From Deltaproteobacteria bacterium (GTDB lineage Bacteria > Desulfobacterota > Desulfomonilia > UBA1062), in contig JAGOOG010000016.1 in NCBI GenBank assembly GCA_017992605.1, positions 1 through 45,122 on the forward strand: a stretch of DNA of 45,122 nucleotides, read 5' to 3'. This document shows, piece after piece, positions 10,712 to 18,419 of this stretch (the first letter of the stretch is position 1; each line of letters begins with the position of its first letter). Both the position numbers and the translations under genes were made by a program. The notes below the pieces were generated by a model, which had not been told where the DNA came from, made no database searches, and saw nothing but the letters and a program-made list of their open reading frames with translations.

Positions 10712-11871
10712 CACGGACGACATTCAAGGGGTTTGTCCGCCCGGACGGGTCCGTCGGGATCAGGAACCACGTGGTGGTCATCCCGACCGTGGCCTGCGCG
10801 AACGGGGTGGCCGGTCTCGTCGAGAAGAACGTTCCCGGGGTGGTCGCCATCAGGCACGGCCACGGCTGCGGGCGGGCCCTCGAGATAGCCATGCACCAGG
10901 CCGCCCTGGCCGGGCTCGGGAAGAACCCCAATGTCGCAGGTGCAGTGGTCATCGGTCTCGGATGCGAGACCGTCAACGCCTCGGTGGTCGCATCCGAGAT
11001 CGGCGCCACAGGCAGGCCGGTCGAATTCTTCATGATCCAGAACGAAGGCGGCTCGAGGAAAACGGCCGAGAAGGCCAGTGCCGCAGCACAGAAGATGCTT
11101 GCGGATGCTTCCCGGATGCATCGTGAAGAATGCCCGCTCTCTCAGCTCATGCTCGGCCTGGAGTGCGGCGGGTCGGACGCCTTCTCCGGGGTCACTGCAA
11201 ACCCGGCCGTGGGCCTGGTGTCCGACTGGCTCGTTGACCGAGGCGGCACCGTGGTCCTCACCGAAAGCACCGAGATGATCGGCACGGCCCATATCCTGTT
11301 ACACAGAGCCCAAACCCCTGAAACGGCACAGCGGATCGTGCAGATCATCGACCAGGCGGAACGGCGAACAAAGGACATCCTCGGTCCCCTCGCCTCCCTC
11401 GTGATAGCCCCGGGCAACATGGACGGCGGCATGAGCTCCATCCAGGAGAAGTCCCTGGGCTGCATCTGCAAGGCAGGCAGCCGAGCCATCGCCGGCGTGG
11501 TGGACTACGGGCAGAGACCCGCCGGCCACGGGCTTATGATCATGGACGGGCCCGGCTATGACATGGAGTCCATGGCCGGCCTCGCCGCTGCCGGGTGCCA
11601 GCTCATGATCTTCACCACGGGCAGGGGCAATCCTACGGGGTTTCCCATCGTGCCGGTACTCAAGGTGGCGAGCACGAGCAGGCTCTACCAAGCCATGGAA
11701 GACGACATGGACGTGAATGCAGGCGCAGTGTTCGAGGGGAAGGGCCTTCAGGATGTGGCGGACGAGATCAAAGCCCTTGCCATTGAGGTCATGGCCGGCG
11801 CCCAGACCAGGGCCGAGAAGAACGAGCAGGGTGGCATCCTGTGCCTGTACGCCCTGACGCCGGCGTTCTGA
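10708..11871 (+). CDS. UxaA-family large subunit (hydroxy-acid dehydratase or sulfolactate-type lyase)
   Basis: 387 residues. Shows the family's Arg-Pro-Asp-Gly-Ser-Val-Gly-Ile-Arg-Asn start (about 10-19), His-Gly-His-Gly-Cys-Gly, Gly-Leu-Glu-Cys-Gly-Gly-Ser-Asp-Ala-Phe-Ser-Gly and a late Met-Asp-Gly-Pro-Gly-Tyr-Asp. Conserved Cys/His residues bind the catalytic metal. Members remove water from altronate, galactarate or related acids, or sulfite from 3-sulfolactate (SuyB). The length and separate small subunit fit SuyB-like as well as altronate-dehydratase-like members. No uronate isomerase, mannonate or altronate oxidoreductase gene lies nearby, which weakens a plain hexuronate role. The neighbouring alcohol/aldehyde oxidising fusion would supply a hydroxy acid. 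Family certain; reaction unresolved. Confidence 0.8.
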   Translation: MTRTTFKGFVRPDGSVGIRNHVVVIPTVACANGVAGLVEKNVPGVVAIRHGHGCGRALEIAMHQAALAGLGKNPNVAGAVVIGLGCETVNASVVASEIGATGRPVEFFMIQNEGGSRKTAEKASAAAQKMLADASRMHREECPLSQLMLGLECGGSDAFSGVTANPAVGLVSDWLVDRGGTVVLTESTEMIGTAHILLHRAQTPETAQRIVQIIDQAERRTKDILGPLASLVIAPGNMDGGMSSIQEKSLGCICKAGSRAIAGVVDYGQRPAGHGLMIMDGPGYDMESMAGLAAAGCQLMIFTTGRGNPTGFPIVPVLKVASTSRLYQAMEDDMDVNAGAVFEGKGLQDVADEIKALAIEVMAGAQTRAEKNEQGGILCLYALTPAF

Positions 11872-11893
11872 GCCATGGGAAGGCTGAAGGGAG

Positions 11894-11923
11894 AAAAAAG
11901 GGGAAGAGCTTACCGCTCTCCCC
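11894..11923 (-). terminator. Hairpin with T-run oriented on the minus strand
   Basis: GGGGAAGAGC and GCTCTCCCC pair with one bulge around a five-base loop. On the minus strand the stem is followed by six T. No minus-strand gene ends here, so it may be chance or may block antisense transcription into the UxaA genes. Confidence 0.3.
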
Positions 11924-11995
11924 ACACGATCCGGAGGCTCCATACCAATCTGTCTTGCAGCTGGAGGGATTATATACTCAGGCGATGTCTGGGTG

Positions 11996-12026
11996 CAATA
12001 TAAATATTAAAACAGTTATTATATTG
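11996..12026. repeat. AT-rich inverted repeat upstream of the first RHH gene
   Basis: CAATATAA (11996-12003) and TTATATTG (12019-12026) are perfect inverted arms separated by 15 bases, in the AT-rich 243-base gap before the RHH gene. Spacing of about two helical turns suits a dimeric regulator. A single CAATATA half-site recurs at 15919-15925 before the second RHH gene. Confidence 0.4.
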
Positions 12027-12064
12027 AATGTCATATCCGATACCCTCATGAATCAGGCAGATTA

Positions 12065-12093
12065 TTGAAATATATTCGGTTCACCTATATCAT
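12065..12093 (+). promoter_or_regulatory. Candidate promoter for the RHH-PAS operon
   Basis: TTGAAA (12065-12070), a 17-base spacer and TATCAT (12088-12093). The predicted start lies just before the AGGAGGTG ribosome site at 12104-12111, giving a very short leader. Confidence 0.4.
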
Positions 12094-12114
12094 GAGAGGG
12101 TACAGGAGGTGAGC

Positions 12115-12363
12115 ATGGGTACCAGGGGAAGGAAACCGCTCGGCCTGAGAAGCGACGGCAAGAAAATCAGCCTCGTCAAGAGAAACTACTACATCGAGGA
12201 GCGCTATGCGAAGGCCCTTACCGTGCTCTCGGCATTGACAGGCAAGGAGCTTTCACTCCTGGTGAACGAGGCGATCGGGGACCTCATCATGAAGTACCAG
12301 CCCATGACCGATATCGACCTGCTCAGGATGAAGACCATGAAGAAGAAGGCTCTCACCTCGTGA
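12115..12363 (+). CDS. Small ribbon-helix-helix-like DNA-binding protein (copy 1)
   Basis: 82 residues. A basic N-terminal arm is followed by a short strand (Asn-Tyr-Tyr-Ile-Glu-Glu) and two helices ending in Asn-Glu-Ala-Ile-Gly-Asp-Leu-Ile, the pattern of CopG/Arc-type ribbon-helix-helix proteins that bind operators as dimers. The ATG at 12115 is preferred over the GTG two codons earlier because AGGAGGTG is well spaced from it. The gene ends 12 bases before the large PAS-LuxR gene and is almost certainly co-transcribed with it. A close paralogue (16035-16268) lies just after that gene; the core helices of the two match at most positions. No toxin gene is adjacent, so a plain regulator is more likely than an antitoxin. 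Confidence 0.7.
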   Translation: MGTRGRKPLGLRSDGKKISLVKRNYYIEERYAKALTVLSALTGKELSLLVNEAIGDLIMKYQPMTDIDLLRMKTMKKKALTS

Positions 12364-12375
12364 TACGTGCCGTGT

Positions 12376-15300
12376 ATGAGTGATTCCAGGGAACGTATCG
12401 ACCACCTCACCGCGGAACTGGACAGGGCCCGGGGGCGCATTGCGGAGCTGGAATCGGAGGCCGCAAGCCTCAGGCGGTGCGAGGATGACCTCCGCGAGAG
12501 CGTCGAGAAGTACAGCCTGTACTTCTCCATCGTCAACGATGTCATCTATTCGTACGACCCTGACTTCACACTCCTGAGTGTCTCGCCCAATGTCGAGAGG
12601 CTTCTCGGGTACAGCGCGGAAGAACTCGTCGGAAAACCATTTCATGAGCTCGGGGTGCTCGACGAGGGGGATCTGGACAGGGCGTTGAAGGATGCCCTGC
12701 ACGTCCTGAATGGGGGAACGATACATGCAACCGTCTACCGGTTCGTCACCAGGGACGGGAGGATGGTGTTCGGGGAGGTAAGCGGGACACCCCTCCTGCG
12801 CAAGGGGAAGATAGAAGGGGTCATCTCTGTCGCGCGTGACATAACCCGGCGCATCGATCTCGAGAAGTCCTTCAGGGAGGAGGCGGAGAAATACCTTGCC
12901 CATTTTTCCCTCACCAGCGACGTGCTGTACGCCGTAGATGCCCAGCTCGTGCTCAAGACCGTGTCTCCCAGTGTCAAGCATGTCCTCAACTACAGCCCTG
13001 AAGAGCTGATCGGCAGGAGCCTGCGCGATCTCGACATGATCCACCCCGAAGATGTCGACAGGGCCGCCTCCGATACGCTTCGCATGCTGTCCGGAGACAA
13101 GATGGAGCCGTCCGTCTACAGGTTCATCACCAGTGCCGGCGAGGTGCGTTACGGCGAGGTGAAGGGCATACCGCTCATGGAGAACGGAAGTGTCGCAGGT
13201 GTCGTCGCGGTGGCCAGGGATGTCACCGGCCGCGTCATGGCCCAGGAGAAGATCCGGACGTACCAGGATCGCCTTGAAGAGTTGGTCCGGGAACGCACCG
13301 CAGAACTCATCAGGGCGAATGAATCCCTTGAAAAGGAGATAGGAGAGCGGGCCCGCACAGAGGACGCGCTCCGGGTATCGGAAGCCAGGTACCGCCTCCT
13401 CTACGAAGGGATGGAGGATGCCTTCGTCCAGGTCGGCATGGACGGCAGTATACAGGAGTTCAACCCTGCCTACCCCAGGATGCTCGGGTATGACCCCGAA
13501 GACCTCCATACCTTGACCTACCTGGACATCACGCCTTCCAGGTGGCACGCATACGAGGCCGATATCCTGAGAAGCCAGACCATGGTGAGGGGATATTCAG
13601 AACTTTATGAGAAGGAATACGCCCGGAAGGACGGCACGATTGTACCGATCGAGCTGCGCACATATCTTGTCAGAGACGCTCAGGGGCAGCCATCGGCCAT
13701 GTGGGCCATCGTGCGGGACATCACGGGGCGCAAGAAGGTTGAGATGGCCCTCCGCGAGAGCGAGCGTCGGTTCCGCGACCTGGCCGAGAACACGAGCGAC
13801 CTGATCTGGGAGACCGACGAACAGCTCCGCTTCACCTACATGAGCCAGAAGATCGTGGACCATCTGGGGTATGGTCCTGAAGACCGGGTGGGCAGGACCC
13901 TTCTCGATGTCATACCACGCGAAGATTCTCTCCGCCTGGGGCCGTTCATACTGAGTCTCATGGAACAACCACGGCCCTTCCAGAATCTCGAATACACGGC
14001 CCTTCATCAGGATGGGTCCGTGCGGATACGTGAGGCGAGCGGAGTACCCATCTACGACAGTGAAGGCAGGCACGTGGGCTACCGTGGTGTCACCCGGGAC
14101 ATCACGGAGCGCAGGAAGGCCGAGGACAGGCTCAGGGATAGCGAGGCCAAATACCGGTTTGTAGCGGAGAAGATGAGCGACATCGTCTGGACCATGGATC
14201 TCAACCTGCGCACTACCTATGTCAGTCCTTCGGTCACCACGGTCCTCGGTTACACCCCCGAAGAGAGGATGCAGCAGGAACCCCGGGACCAGCTGACCGA
14301 AGCGTCCTATGAACATGCAACCGGGCTCTTGGCCGGAGAGATGGAGAGGGAAGGCCAGGAGGGCGTGGATCCTGAAAGAATGATTTCCATGGAGGTCGAA
14401 TACATCCACAAGGACGGATCCACGGTCTGGATGGAGAATGTGATCAGCGGCATCAGGGATGAACATGGAACCCTCATTGGGCTGCACGGGGTCTCCCGGG
14501 ATATCACCGATCGCAAGAGGGCCGAGGAGCAGCTCCTGGCATCGGAAAAGAAATTCGCGGCAGCCTTCCACTCGAGCCCGGCCCCCATGGTGATAACCTC
14601 CCCCGAGGACGGCACGATCATAGACGCAAATCAGGCCTGCCAGGAGTGGTCAGGATACACCCTGGCAGAGGCTGCCGGACGGACCACGACCGAGATGGGA
14701 TTCTGGCAGGGCCCTGGCAAGCGGACGGCATTCATCCATGAAATGATGGAAAAGGGAGCGGTTGACGGCCTGGAGATGGAATACACCAACAGGGGCGGTG
14801 AGGCCAGGGATGTCCTGCACTCGGCCAGACTCATCGAGATCAATGGCAGGCAATGTCTGCTCTCACACATTCAGGACATTACGGAAAAGAACAGGGCAGA
14901 GAAGGCCCTGAGGCAGAGCGAGGAGCGTCTGCGCGGCATGGCGAACAACTTCCCTGGTGTTGTGTTCCAGTTCTATGCCCGCGACAACAAGGAGATGGGA
15001 TTCTATTATCTCAGCGAGCGGACCATTAACGTCATGGGACTTGAGAACGATACCGGCGATTTTCTCGATCGGTCCCTGGCCTGCATCTCACCCGAGGACC
15101 TGGAGCGTTTCCGTGCTGCCGTCAGGGAGTCAATACGTGCCGAGAGCGCCTGGGATTTTGCCTGCAGGTTCACCAAACCCGGCGGGAAGGAGGTCTTTCT
15201 CCGGGGGATATCGCAGCCTGTCCGACACGCGCATGAGCTGGTCTTCAGCGGGGTGCTGTTCGACGTAACCCAGCAGAAACTCCTGGATGAAGAGCTCAGG

Positions 15301-15870
15301 CGGCACAAGGACCAGCTCGAAGAGATGGTCCTGTCGCGGACCTCAGAGCTTACCCGCACCCTGCAGATGCTCACGGATGAGATCGAGATTCGAAAAAAGA
15401 CGGAGAAGACTTTGCGGTATCGAGAGATGGAACTGAAGAATCGGAGTATCGAGCTCGAGGAGATGAATGCAGCGCTGAAGGTACTGCTCAAGCAGCGGGA
15501 CGAGGACAGGTCAACGATGGAGATGAACGTCCTGACGAACATGAAGACGTTTATTCTGCCTCACATCGAAAGGCTCGAGAAAGCGGGGCTCGAAGAAGGT
15601 CAGATAAAGTCCCTGTCGATGCTCAGGGGCCATCTCGAAGAGATCACCTCGCCGTTCACCAGGAGGATATCCTCTGAGTTCCTGGGCCTGACGCCTGCAG
15701 AGATACAGGTGGCTTCACTCATTCGCGATGGCAAGAGTTCCAAGGAAATCGCAAGGATACTAAATATATCGATCAACACGGTCCACACCTACCGGTTCAA
15801 CATCAGGAAAAAGACAGGAGTGAAGAACAACAAGGTCAACCTGAGATCATTCCTGAAGACCCTTGAGTGA
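12376..15870 (+). CDS. Seven-PAS sensor protein with C-terminal LuxR-type HTH
   Basis: 1164 residues, no membrane segment, so cytoplasmic. After a short coiled coil (about 5-40) seven PAS/PAC repeats begin near residues 45, 168, 336, 461, 588, 722 and 847, most closing with an Arg-Asp-Ile-Thr motif. A second coiled coil runs about 974-1050, and a LuxR/GerE helix-turn-helix (about 1100-1160) contains Leu-Thr-Pro-Ala-Glu-Ile-Gln-Val-Ala and Ser-Lys-Glu-Ile-Ala. There is no histidine kinase, receiver, GGDEF or EAL domain, so signals seem to pass directly to DNA binding. Ligands (haem, flavin, small molecules) cannot be predicted. The GTG at 12367 is an alternative start; neither has a strong ribosome site, suggesting coupling to the RHH gene just upstream. 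Confidence 0.85.
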   Translation: MSDSRERIDHLTAELDRARGRIAELESEAASLRRCEDDLRESVEKYSLYFSIVNDVIYSYDPDFTLLSVSPNVERLLGYSAEELVGKPFHELGVLDEGDLDRALKDALHVLNGGTIHATVYRFVTRDGRMVFGEVSGTPLLRKGKIEGVISVARDITRRIDLEKSFREEAEKYLAHFSLTSDVLYAVDAQLVLKTVSPSVKHVLNYSPEELIGRSLRDLDMIHPEDVDRAASDTLRMLSGDKMEPSVYRFITSAGEVRYGEVKGIPLMENGSVAGVVAVARDVTGRVMAQEKIRTYQDRLEELVRERTAELIRANESLEKEIGERARTEDALRVSEARYRLLYEGMEDAFVQVGMDGSIQEFNPAYPRMLGYDPEDLHTLTYLDITPSRWHAYEADILRSQTMVRGYSELYEKEYARKDGTIVPIELRTYLVRDAQGQPSAMWAIVRDITGRKKVEMALRESERRFRDLAENTSDLIWETDEQLRFTYMSQKIVDHLGYGPEDRVGRTLLDVIPREDSLRLGPFILSLMEQPRPFQNLEYTALHQDGSVRIREASGVPIYDSEGRHVGYRGVTRDITERRKAEDRLRDSEAKYRFVAEKMSDIVWTMDLNLRTTYVSPSVTTVLGYTPEERMQQEPRDQLTEASYEHATGLLAGEMEREGQEGVDPERMISMEVEYIHKDGSTVWMENVISGIRDEHGTLIGLHGVSRDITDRKRAEEQLLASEKKFAAAFHSSPAPMVITSPEDGTIIDANQACQEWSGYTLAEAAGRTTTEMGFWQGPGKRTAFIHEMMEKGAVDGLEMEYTNRGGEARDVLHSARLIEINGRQCLLSHIQDITEKNRAEKALRQSEERLRGMANNFPGVVFQFYARDNKEMGFYYLSERTINVMGLENDTGDFLDRSLACISPEDLERFRAAVRESIRAESAWDFACRFTKPGGKEVFLRGISQPVRHAHELVFSGVLFDVTQQKLLDEELRRHKDQLEEMVLSRTSELTRTLQMLTDEIEIRKKTEKTLRYREMELKNRSIELEEMNAALKVLLKQRDEDRSTMEMNVLTNMKTFILPHIERLEKAGLEEGQIKSLSMLRGHLEEITSPFTRRISSEFLGLTPAEIQVASLIRDGKSSKEIARILNISINTVHTYRFNIRKKTGVKNNKVNLRSFLKTLE

Positions 15871-16034
15871 ACATCATTAAATTAGTGATATAAAACCATC
15901 AATAAATCATCTTTCTTTCAATATAGACAATACAGATGCCGTGTGCCAATACAAAGGGCATGACCACACCGTGTCACTCCAGAAAGACACGCTGGTTCTG
16001 AAAGGACGATTCACCTGAACAGTGAGGGGCGACC

Positions 16035-16268
16035 ATGGGCAGAACGAGACAGAGAAACCTGATCCTGGCAGCGAGCAACCGGCACGAGAGGTACGTCAGC
16101 ACAGACTACTTCATAGAAGAACACGACGATGTCCTCATCTCGCAACTCTCCGCAATGATGGGAAAAGATCCCTCCCGCATCATGAACGAGGCGATAGGTG
16201 AACTCATCAGGAGATATCGCCCCCCTTCCAGGAACCGTACCACAAGACTGAAGCTGATCAAGAGCTGA
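16035..16268 (+). CDS. Small ribbon-helix-helix-like DNA-binding protein (copy 2)
   Basis: 77 residues, paralogue of the protein at 12115-12363. Shared features are a basic first 20 residues, Tyr-Phe-Ile-Glu-Glu at the strand, Leu-Ser-Ala-Met-Met-Gly-Lys in helix one and Met-Asn-Glu-Ala-Ile-Gly-Glu-Leu-Ile in helix two. It also ends with a basic tail after Arg-Tyr-Arg-Pro. GAGGGGCGACC precedes the ATG. An AT-rich gap of 164 bases separates it from the PAS-LuxR gene, so it probably has its own promoter. The two copies may form homo- or heterodimers; this is inference. Confidence 0.65.
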   Translation: MGRTRQRNLILAASNRHERYVSTDYFIEEHDDVLISQLSAMMGKDPSRIMNEAIGELIRRYRPPSRNRTTRLKLIKS

Positions 16269-16376
16269 TCCCCGGCCTTTCTCCGAGATTTTCGAGCAAC
16301 CCGGTTGACGGTTCACCCGTATGAATAATCCAGTTGATTTTTCCTGAAGGTTCGAGCATATATCCGCTGAAAATAT

Positions 16377-16898
16377 ATGCCGAACAGCACCGTGCCCGAG
16401 AAGACATCAGGGATAGAGCACCCTTGCCTCAGGTGCGGGGCCTGCTGCGCCTTTTTCCGTGCTTCTTTCTACTGGGCCGAAGCGGATGACGTGTCACCCG
16501 GAGGGGTTCCTGTCGGGATGACCCGCAAACTCAACGACTTCCGTCGTTCCATGCTCGGCATGGACGGCGGCAATCCGCGATGTATCGCCTTGCAGGGCGA
16601 GATAGGCAAGCGGGTCTTCTGTTCCATCTACGACAGCAGGGCCTCGGTATGCAGGGACTTCGAGCCTTCCTGGGAGAACAACCGGCCCAACGAGAGGTGC
16701 GACAGGGCAAGGGCGGCGTGGGGGCTCGAACCCCTGAAGCCCGGGGACTGGGAAGAATGGTCTCGATGGTCCTCTTCCCGGCAATCTTCTTCAGGGAACG
16801 TTCATCCTGCCGCGCCTCTTCATGCGGGGGTAGTACCGGACACCATGGACGTTCTGGTACGTCCACACCAGCCTGAACAGGATCGGCAGCCTGGGTAG
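16377..16898 (+). CDS. YkgJ-family cysteine-cluster protein
   Basis: 173 residues. The N-terminal Cys-Leu-Arg-Cys-Gly-Ala-Cys-Cys (about 18-25) and two later cysteines (in Phe-Cys-Ser-Ile-Tyr and Val-Cys-Arg-Asp-Phe) are the signature of the YkgJ/UPF0153 group, thought to bind zinc or an iron-sulfur cluster. Function unknown. The recognisable domain ends near residue 130 (Trp-Gly-Leu-Glu-Pro-Leu). The last 36 codons are read across the 3' end of the convergent nitrilase gene and look like a non-conserved tail rich in Ser, Pro and His. The ribosome site is weak. An unrelated role as a simple metal-binding accessory protein cannot be excluded. Confidence 0.75.
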   Translation: MPNSTVPEKTSGIEHPCLRCGACCAFFRASFYWAEADDVSPGGVPVGMTRKLNDFRRSMLGMDGGNPRCIALQGEIGKRVFCSIYDSRASVCRDFEPSWENNRPNERCDRARAAWGLEPLKPGDWEEWSRWSSSRQSSSGNVHPAAPLHAGVVPDTMDVLVRPHQPEQDRQPG

Positions 16899-17738
16899 CC
16901 AGAATGAGGTCGTAAGCCCCATGCTCGGGGCTTTCCTTCCCAGGGTGATCTCTGCTGAGGCCACCCCTTCGCCATCCTCTCTGGTCATCCGGGTCAGGAT
17001 CACGCCCGACGCGTCAATGATCTGGGTTTCACCCAGGTAGAACGAGTCGTACGGGGCTCCGGGCATCCACGGCATGCCCCCGCGGAAATTCCCGGCATGG
17101 GCGGCATGAACCACCGGGACGCCGAGCAGGCGTGCCAGGGTGGACGGGGTAGAGGTCATGACCTTGAGGTTCTTCCGGTGGTGCCAGTCCCAGAAGCGCC
17201 CCAGCGGCCATTCCCTAGGCACGGTCCACCAGCAGGAGCCTCCCACCACGAGGTCCACCCTTCCGAGGAGTCGTCGGGCCGTGCGGCTCCGCACGAACTC
17301 CCAGCAGAGCACCGCACCGATGGGTCCGAGAGGGGTCGGAAGGATACCGTCGTCATGGCCGCCCAAGTAGTAGCAGTTCTCCCACATGGTGGGCTGGTCC
17401 TTGTCGTGGTATGCAGTCGATCCGTCCGGCATGGCAAGGACAAAGGTGTTGTAGCGCTCGCCGCCCCGTGATGAGATGAAGGACCCGCCCACATAGGCCT
17501 GGTGTCTCTTTGCCTTGTCGAGGAGGAACTCGGTGGCCTGCCCCCTTATGGGCAGTGCCGCCTGCAGCAGGCTCTCGTGGAATGCCGCGGCGCTGGTGAA
17601 GAACTCGGGAAGGATGATGATCTCTGCACCCCTCGATGCAGCTTCCTCCACAAGCCGATCTGCTTTTTCGAGGTTTTTCGGAATATCACCCAGTTCTGCA
17701 GTCATCTGGACCGCAGCTGCTTTTATCGACCTGGACAT
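16791..17738 (-). CDS. Carbon-nitrogen hydrolase (nitrilase superfamily)
   Basis: 315 residues. The catalytic triad is visible: E45 in Leu-Pro-Glu-Phe-Phe, K113 in His-Asp-Lys-Asp-Gln-Pro and C145 in Val-Leu-Cys-Trp-Glu-Phe. Members hydrolyse nitriles, amides or carbamoyl groups through a cysteine thioester; the substrate here is unknown. Trp-rich stretches (residues about 175-195) differ from the common omega-amidase and beta-ureidopropionase types. The gene appears to stand alone. Its last 108 bases overlap the 3' end of the convergent cysteine-cluster gene. Confidence 0.85.
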   Translation of the reverse strand: MSRSIKAAAVQMTAELGDIPKNLEKADRLVEEAASRGAEIIILPEFFTSAAAFHESLLQAALPIRGQATEFLLDKAKRHQAYVGGSFISSRGGERYNTFVLAMPDGSTAYHDKDQPTMWENCYYLGGHDDGILPTPLGPIGAVLCWEFVRSRTARRLLGRVDLVVGGSCWWTVPREWPLGRFWDWHHRKNLKVMTSTPSTLARLLGVPVVHAAHAGNFRGGMPWMPGAPYDSFYLGETQIIDASGVILTRMTREDGEGVASAEITLGRKAPSMGLTTSFWLPRLPILFRLVWTYQNVHGVRYYPRMKRRGRMNVP

Positions 17739-17818
17739 TGGTCCCTCCCCAGGATCTGCAGGAGATGAAAGAAACAGAGACCGCGCTGTGATGACCCCGG
17801 CAGGTCATGCCCGTCTTG

Positions 17819-17845
17819 GGTCATGACCGAAGAACCCTGCAGGGT
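17819..17845. repeat. Two adjacent perfect palindromes
   Basis: GGTCATGACC (17819-17828) and ACCCTGCAGGGT (17834-17845) lie in the gap between the Rho-N-like gene and the nitrilase gene, with a further GGTCATG at 17803. On the minus strand they follow the Rho-N-like stop and could fold as hairpins, but no T-run follows. Confidence 0.35.
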
Positions 17846-17853
17846 GACATGGT

Positions 17854-18222
17854 TCAGGCGGTCTTCCTGCTCAGCTTCTTCAACCGGCTGATGCGGCGAC
17901 GCAGGATCGCGGCGCTCTTCCTGTCGCTGCCCCCGGAAGCTGCCAGCTTCTCTTTCTTGAGGTCCCTGATCTTCGCCTTGATGTCCTGTTTGGTGAGGAT
18001 CACCTTAGCTCCACCTTTTTTCTTCTTCTTTTCTCGGTGTGCCGGCCCCTCGTCCACGATGCCCCGGGACTCTTTGATGAAGGCGAGCAGCTGTTCCTTG
18101 TTCATGTCCCGCACGGCCACCTCGGTATGCTCGTGGGGGATCTCGAGGGCGACCTCTCTCAGTTCCTTGACGGTCATCTTGTCTATGGGTTTTTCTTCCT
18201 TGTGATGCTTCTTCTCGGTCAT
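17854..18222 (-). CDS. Small basic protein with Rho-N/SAP-like helical domain
   Basis: 122 residues. Residues 15-52 (Met-Thr-Val-Lys-Glu-Leu-Arg ... Met-Asn-Lys-Glu-Gln-Leu-Leu) resemble the short helix-extended-helix module at the N-terminus of Rho and in SAP proteins, which binds nucleic acid. A Lys run (about 64-69) and a second highly basic helical half follow, with many Lys/Arg in the last 50 residues. Together this points to an RNA- or DNA-binding accessory protein. I do not recognise a named family. AGGGAGGAAG lies just before the ATG, and a promoter overlapped by a perfect palindrome (18339-18376) sits upstream. No neighbour suggests a partner. Confidence 0.6.
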   Translation of the reverse strand: MTEKKHHKEEKPIDKMTVKELREVALEIPHEHTEVAVRDMNKEQLLAFIKESRGIVDEGPAHREKKKKKGGAKVILTKQDIKAKIRDLKKEKLAASGGSDRKSAAILRRRISRLKKLSRKTA

Positions 18223-18338
18223 GGTCTTCCTCCCTTTGTTGAGATCTCATGAACGAAAGCCCTGACGATGGAATACACGCAGGTATACCGGGGAAGAGCG
18301 GATCCACCGGGTGCCGGAGCATTCCTCTTCAGTGCGTC

Positions 18339-18376
18339 ACAATGATCATTGTAACCGACTGCACGTCTTCGAACAA
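18339..18376 (-). promoter_or_regulatory. Promoter with overlapping 14-base palindromic operator
   Basis: On the minus strand TTGTTC (18376-18371), a 17-base spacer and TACAAT (18353-18348) form a good promoter for the Rho-N-like gene. The perfect palindrome ACAATGATCATTGT (18339-18352) covers the -10 box and continues toward the start site, the usual place for a repressor. Confidence 0.5.
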
Positions 18377-18380
18377 CAGC

Positions 18381-18419
18381 AAAAAACCCCTGGCTCCAAG
18401 CGCTTCAGACCACGGCCAG
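18381..18419 (-). terminator. Probable terminator of the glycerate kinase gene
   Basis: On the minus strand CTGGC and GCCAG pair across a loop that contains the gene's stop codon, followed by GGGG and six T (18386-18381). The stem is short. Confidence 0.35.

Noticed and set aside
12115-12363. RHH protein as antitoxin of a toxin-antitoxin pair
   Set aside because: No small toxin-like gene is adjacent; the partner is a large PAS-LuxR regulator.
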